NCBI GenBank assembly: GCA_003327425.1
Contig: QOQW01000009.1
Span: forward strand, 62,001-126,000
Length of the DNA: 64,000 nucleotides
DNA from: Candidatus Ozemibacter sibiricus
GTDB lineage: Bacteria > Muiribacteriota > Ozemobacteria > Ozemobacterales > Ozemobacteraceae
Reading direction: 5' to 3'
Shown: piece by piece, positions 61,465 through 64,000 of the stretch
Layout: every line of letters starts with the position of its first letter
Position numbering within the stretch: the first letter of the stretch is position 1
Translations under genes and position numbers: made by a program
Notes under the pieces: model-generated
The model's database searches: none
The model's input: the letters and a program-made list of their open reading frames with translations, nothing else
What the model was told of the DNA's origin: nothing

Positions 61465-61493
61465 ACCGTACCACGAACCCTCCGTGAGGTCAA
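61465..61493 (-). promoter_or_regulatory. Sigma-70 promoter of aminotransferase/Wzz unit
   Basis: Minus strand: TTGACC, 17-bp spacer, TACGGT, 75 bp upstream of the ATG. Confidence 0.55.
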
Positions 61494-61623
61494 GCCCTGC
61501 GCGTTTATCAGACCAGTCCAACCCAGCCTCCAGCCCTCGTTGCAAGTCTGGTCACCCCGGCGGGGCCGACGGCGAACCCATCGACCCGGCGGCCGGACGC
61601 GGGGCGTTCGGCCGCCCGTGATC

Positions 61624-61657
61624 AGGGGTCCAGGGGCCGGCGGCCCCTGGCGGTGTC
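61624..61657. repeat. Dispersed palindromic repeat, copy 2
   Basis: Core CCAGGGGCC-ggc-GGCCCCTGG with the same flanks (AGGGGT, CGGTGTC) as at 6307-6340. The right flank of both copies continues with a similar GGAGYC...CTTCT...GCTCTG stretch, so the shared element may be about 80-100 bp. Confidence 0.7.
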
Positions 61658-61732
61658 TTCGGAGTCGAGGGGCCAACTCCTTCTGAGCGCTCTGCTGGGC
61701 CAGCCTGCCAGTGGCGCCGGCGGGGCGGTTCA

Positions 61733-61741
61733 TGCTATAGT
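61733..61741 (+). promoter_or_regulatory. Extended -10 of obg, implying near-leaderless mRNA
   Basis: TGC-TATAGT ends only 7 bp before the GTG start. With a normal -10 to +1 distance the transcript would begin at or next to the start codon. No Shine-Dalgarno sequence is visible. Confidence 0.5.
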
Positions 61742-61748
61742 CCTGGTC

Positions 61749-63029
61749 GTGAAATTCATCGATGAACTGGTGATCGACGTCGAGTCCGGCAAAGGCGGGG
61801 ACGGCATGGTGGCCTTTCGCCGCGAGAAGTTCGTGCCCTACGGTGGCCCCTCGGGCGGGGACGGCGGCCGGGGCGGCGATGTGGTGCTGGTGGCGACTCG
61901 CGACCTCAACACCCTGTTCGAGCTGGGCTTTCAGCGCCTCTATCAGGCCGAACCTGGCGAAAACGGCCAACCCAAGAACATGGAGGGGGCGAACGGCCGT
62001 CCCTGCGAGCTGCGCGTGCCGGTCGGCACCCTGGTCTATCGCGACGACACCGGCGAATTGCTGTGCGACCTGTCCGAGCCGGGGGCGCGCTTCGTCGTCG
62101 CGCGGGGCGGTCGGGGCGGCCGGGGCAACGCACGGTTCGCCAGTTCGGTGCGTCGCGCCCCCCGTATCGCCGAGAAGGGCGAGCCTGGGGAACGCCTGCG
62201 CCTGCGCTTGGAACTCAAACTGCTGGCCGACATCGGTCTGGTCGGGCTGCCCAACGCCGGCAAATCGACCTTGCTGGCGGCGGTGAGCAACGCGCGGCCC
62301 AAGGTGGCCGACTATCCCTTCACCACGTTGGTGCCCCACCTCGGCATCATCAAGCGGGAAGGCCGGCGGGCCTTCTGCATGGCCGATCTGCCCGGACTGA
62401 TCGAGGGGGCCCATGCGGGGGCCGGGCTGGGCATCCAGTTCCTCAAGCATATCGAACGCACCCGCCTGCTGTTGCACCTCGTCGATCTGGGCACGCAAGA
62501 TCGAGCCGCGGCGCGTCGGGCCTTCCAGACCATTCGCGCCGAACTGGGGGAGTATGATCCAGCGCTGCTGGAGCGGCCCATGCTGGTGGTGGCCACCAAG
62601 CTCGATCTGCCGACGGCCCGCCAGAACTGGCCCGCCTTCCGCACCTGGGTCAAGAAGCAGGGCTTCGAGGCCATGGCCATCTCGGCGGCGACGCATGAGG
62701 GGGTCGATGCCCTCCTCGATCACCTGGCGGCCACCCTCGATCGGTTGCCCGCGCCGCCCCTGACCGTGGCGACGCCTGAACCGGTCATCGAGTATCTGCC
62801 GCCCTTCGAACTCGAGAAGGTCGCGCCCGGCCAATGGGAAGCCCGCGGTCGCGAGATCGAACGCCTGGTGGCCATGACCGATTTCACCAATGACGAGGCC
62901 ATTCTGCGGTTCAAACGGAACGTGCAGAAGATGGGCTTCCTCGATGAACTGGCCCGGCAGGCGGCCGCTCCCGACGATACCGTCAGCATCGGGGATATGG
63001 AATTCCAGGTCCGGGAATTCGCCCTTTGA
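61749..63029 (+). CDS. obg: GTPase Obg/CgtA
   Basis: 426 aa. The Obg fold is Gly-rich: KFIDELVIDVESGKGGDGMV, AFRREKFVPYGGPSGGDGGR, GKDVVLVAT-like. The G domain has G1 GLPNAGKSTLL near residue 165, G3 ADLPGLIEGAH and G4 ATKLDLP. A C-terminal OCT domain follows (about 345-426: FELEKVAPGQWEARGREIER; VQKMGFLDELAR). It binds the 50S subunit and couples growth to GTP/ppGpp. GTG 61749 is fixed by homology (VKFIDE). The usual neighbours rplU/rpmA are missing. It is followed by nadD-yqeK after a short repeat. Confidence 0.95.
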   Translation: MKFIDELVIDVESGKGGDGMVAFRREKFVPYGGPSGGDGGRGGDVVLVATRDLNTLFELGFQRLYQAEPGENGQPKNMEGANGRPCELRVPVGTLVYRDDTGELLCDLSEPGARFVVARGGRGGRGNARFASSVRRAPRIAEKGEPGERLRLRLELKLLADIGLVGLPNAGKSTLLAAVSNARPKVADYPFTTLVPHLGIIKREGRRAFCMADLPGLIEGAHAGAGLGIQFLKHIERTRLLLHLVDLGTQDRAAARRAFQTIRAELGEYDPALLERPMLVVATKLDLPTARQNWPAFRTWVKKQGFEAMAISAATHEGVDALLDHLAATLDRLPAPPLTVATPEPVIEYLPPFELEKVAPGQWEARGREIERLVAMTDFTNDEAILRFKRNVQKMGFLDELARQAAAPDDTVSIGDMEFQVREFAL

Positions 63030-63039
63030 TCAACGTTCT

Positions 63040-63095
63040 GTGAAGATCGTTCCGTGAAGACCATCCGGTGAAGATCATCCTGTGAAGATCGGCCT
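63040..63095. repeat. Four tandem 14-bp units overlapping the nadD start
   Basis: GTGAAGA(T/C)C followed by 5 bases, at 63040, 63054, 63068 and 63082, spaced exactly 14 bp. The last unit is the start of nadD. Each unit provides a GTG, but the first and fourth are the only two in the same frame and an in-frame TGA separates them. Confidence 0.75.
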
Positions 63096-64000
63096 GTTCG
63101 GGGGCAGTTTCAACCCCATCCATCGCCAGCATCTCGCCATCGCCGAAGCCGCGCGCGAGCAGGCCGGCCTCGACGAGGTCTGGCTGCTGCCCGTCTTCCA
63201 CCCCGTTCATAAGGATGACGCGGCCCTGCTGCCCTATCCGCAGCGCCGAGCCCTGGTCGAAGCCGCCATCGCCGGGCGCCCCGGACTGCGGGTGAGCGAC
63301 CTGGAACGGGACCTGGGCGGACCCTCGTTCACCAGCCGGTTGGTTCGTCACTGTCGCCAGACGTGGCCGCATCACGTCTTCCACCTGATCATCGGGGCCG
63401 ACTCCCTCCAGGATCTGCCCGGCTGGCACGAAGCGGAGACGCTGGTGCGCGATCTGCCTTTCCTGGTCGTGGCGCGGCCGGGCATCGCCTCTCGGCTGTC
63501 CCTGCCCAACGATGCCAGCCGGTGGCTCGCCGTGGAACCCGATCCGGTGTCGGCGCGGGCGATCCGGGAGGCGCTGCGGCGCGGCCGTTGCCGCGGGCTG
63601 CCGGTGGCGCCTGCGGCGATGGCGCTGATCGTCGAACATGACTGGTACGGGTGTCTGGGGCCCGCCTACCGGGCCTGGTTCGCCGCCGTCCGGGCCCGGA
63701 TCGCTCGTCACGCGCGGTCCATGCAAGAGCACCTCGAAGGGGTGGCCCGGCAGACGGCCATCTACGCTGCGGGGTTGGGCCTCGACCCCCGCCAGGGGTA
63801 TCTGGCCGGCCTGGCGCACGATCTCTTCCGGTTGGCTTCTCCCGCGGTCCTGGCTCGATGGGGGAACAAAGCCCCCGGGCGTCCTTCGGCCCTCGAGCGG
63901 CAGATTCCCATGCTGGCGCATGGCCGGGCCGCCGCCGGCTTCCTGCAGCATCTGCGGCCGCCAGTGCCCGCCGCGGTGGTCGAGGCGGTGCGGCGACATA
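63082..64000 (+). CDS. nadD: Nicotinate-nucleotide adenylyltransferase fused to HD (YqeK-like) domain, 3' end outside window
   Basis: 306 codons to the window edge without a stop. The NadD domain has KIGLFGGSFNPIHRQHLAIA with the GSFNPIHxxH nucleotidyltransferase signature, LLPVFHPVHK, HLIIGADSLQDLPGWHEAE and PVSARAIREALRRG. From about residue 205 an HD-type domain resembling YqeK follows (EHLEGVARQTAIYAAGLGLD, GYLAGLAHDLFRLA), the metal-dependent Ap4A hydrolase family. In many Gram-positives nadD and yqeK are adjacent separate genes; here they are one frame. GTG 63082 is chosen by homology. Confidence 0.8.
   Translation, partial: MKIGLFGGSFNPIHRQHLAIAEAAREQAGLDEVWLLPVFHPVHKDDAALLPYPQRRALVEAAIAGRPGLRVSDLERDLGGPSFTSRLVRHCRQTWPHHVFHLIIGADSLQDLPGWHEAETLVRDLPFLVVARPGIASRLSLPNDASRWLAVEPDPVSARAIREALRRGRCRGLPVAPAAMALIVEHDWYGCLGPAYRAWFAAVRARIARHARSMQEHLEGVARQTAIYAAGLGLDPRQGYLAGLAHDLFRLASPAVLARWGNKAPGRPSALERQIPMLAHGRAAAGFLQHLRPPVPAAVVEAVRRH

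Larger units (their letters stand above)
61391..61748. other. Divergent intergenic region with palindromic repeat and two promoters
   Basis: 358 bp between the aminotransferase and obg. It contains a leftward promoter (61465-61493), the second copy of the dispersed palindrome (61624-61657) and a rightward extended -10 (61733-61741). No coding frame of interest is seen. Confidence 0.6.

Overview
The window is a high-GC stretch of an uncultured-looking diderm bacterium. Support for an outer membrane comes from a Tad/Flp secretin and from prepilin-like proteins. dapF implies diaminopimelate peptidoglycan or lysine synthesis, and a NifU/NifS pair supplies Fe-S clusters. Multi-domain signalling proteins resemble what is described for Riflebacteria-type or deltaproteobacteria-like lineages. 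That placement is a guess from gene content; there is no rRNA here to fix it.

Left edge (1-5131): an accessory defence island in decay. The C-terminus of a DISARM class 1 adenine methylase (drmMI-like) is followed by an intact, translationally coupled zeta-toxin-like kinase and a 71-aa partner. Then come wreckage of drmA (internal deletion, frameshift), only the C-terminal end of drmB, and drmC with a 2-bp duplication. A SEC-C zinc protein and a pRiA4b ORF-3-like protein follow.

Middle left (5262-20914): housekeeping genes. These are a secreted M15-type peptidase, a YhbY RNA-binding protein, a 993-aa receiver/pyruvate phosphate dikinase-like protein and nifU-nifS. A tightly overlapped leftward operon carries apbE, a NusG-II protein, a Gx transporter, maf and coaD, with gltX upstream. 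tRNA-Val(GAC) is directly followed by a trmJ-like methylase. A GerW-like protein is paired with an uncharacterised membrane protein.

Centre (21122-43457): a 20-bp tandem repeat precedes an MFS exporter overlapping a radical SAM gene. A SpoIIE-type phosphatase sits beside a broken sensor paralogue. Then follow a TrmA/RlmD-family methylase, rpsO-pnp with a good terminator, a four-gene pseudopilin-type operon headed by a 790-aa PilX-like protein, an exported Memo-AMMECR1 fusion, dapF, a possible presenilin-like intramembrane protease, a TPR protein and ridA.

Right (43515-61390): a complete leftward Tad-type machine: tadV, tadE, cpaB, cpaC, receiver-cpaE, cpaF, tadB, tadC, a DUF192 protein, a lipoprotein, two more TadE-like proteins and a large TadG-like protein. 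No Flp major pilin was recognised. Upstream are a Wzz/BY-kinase-like protein and a DegT-family sugar aminotransferase, suggesting surface polysaccharide work next to the pilus. The window ends with obg and a nadD-yqeK fusion running off the edge.

Many rightward units share an extended -10 box (TG, one base, TAnnnT), while leftward units more often show TTGACA-like -35 boxes. Almost all long antisense ORFs are GC-rich shadows.
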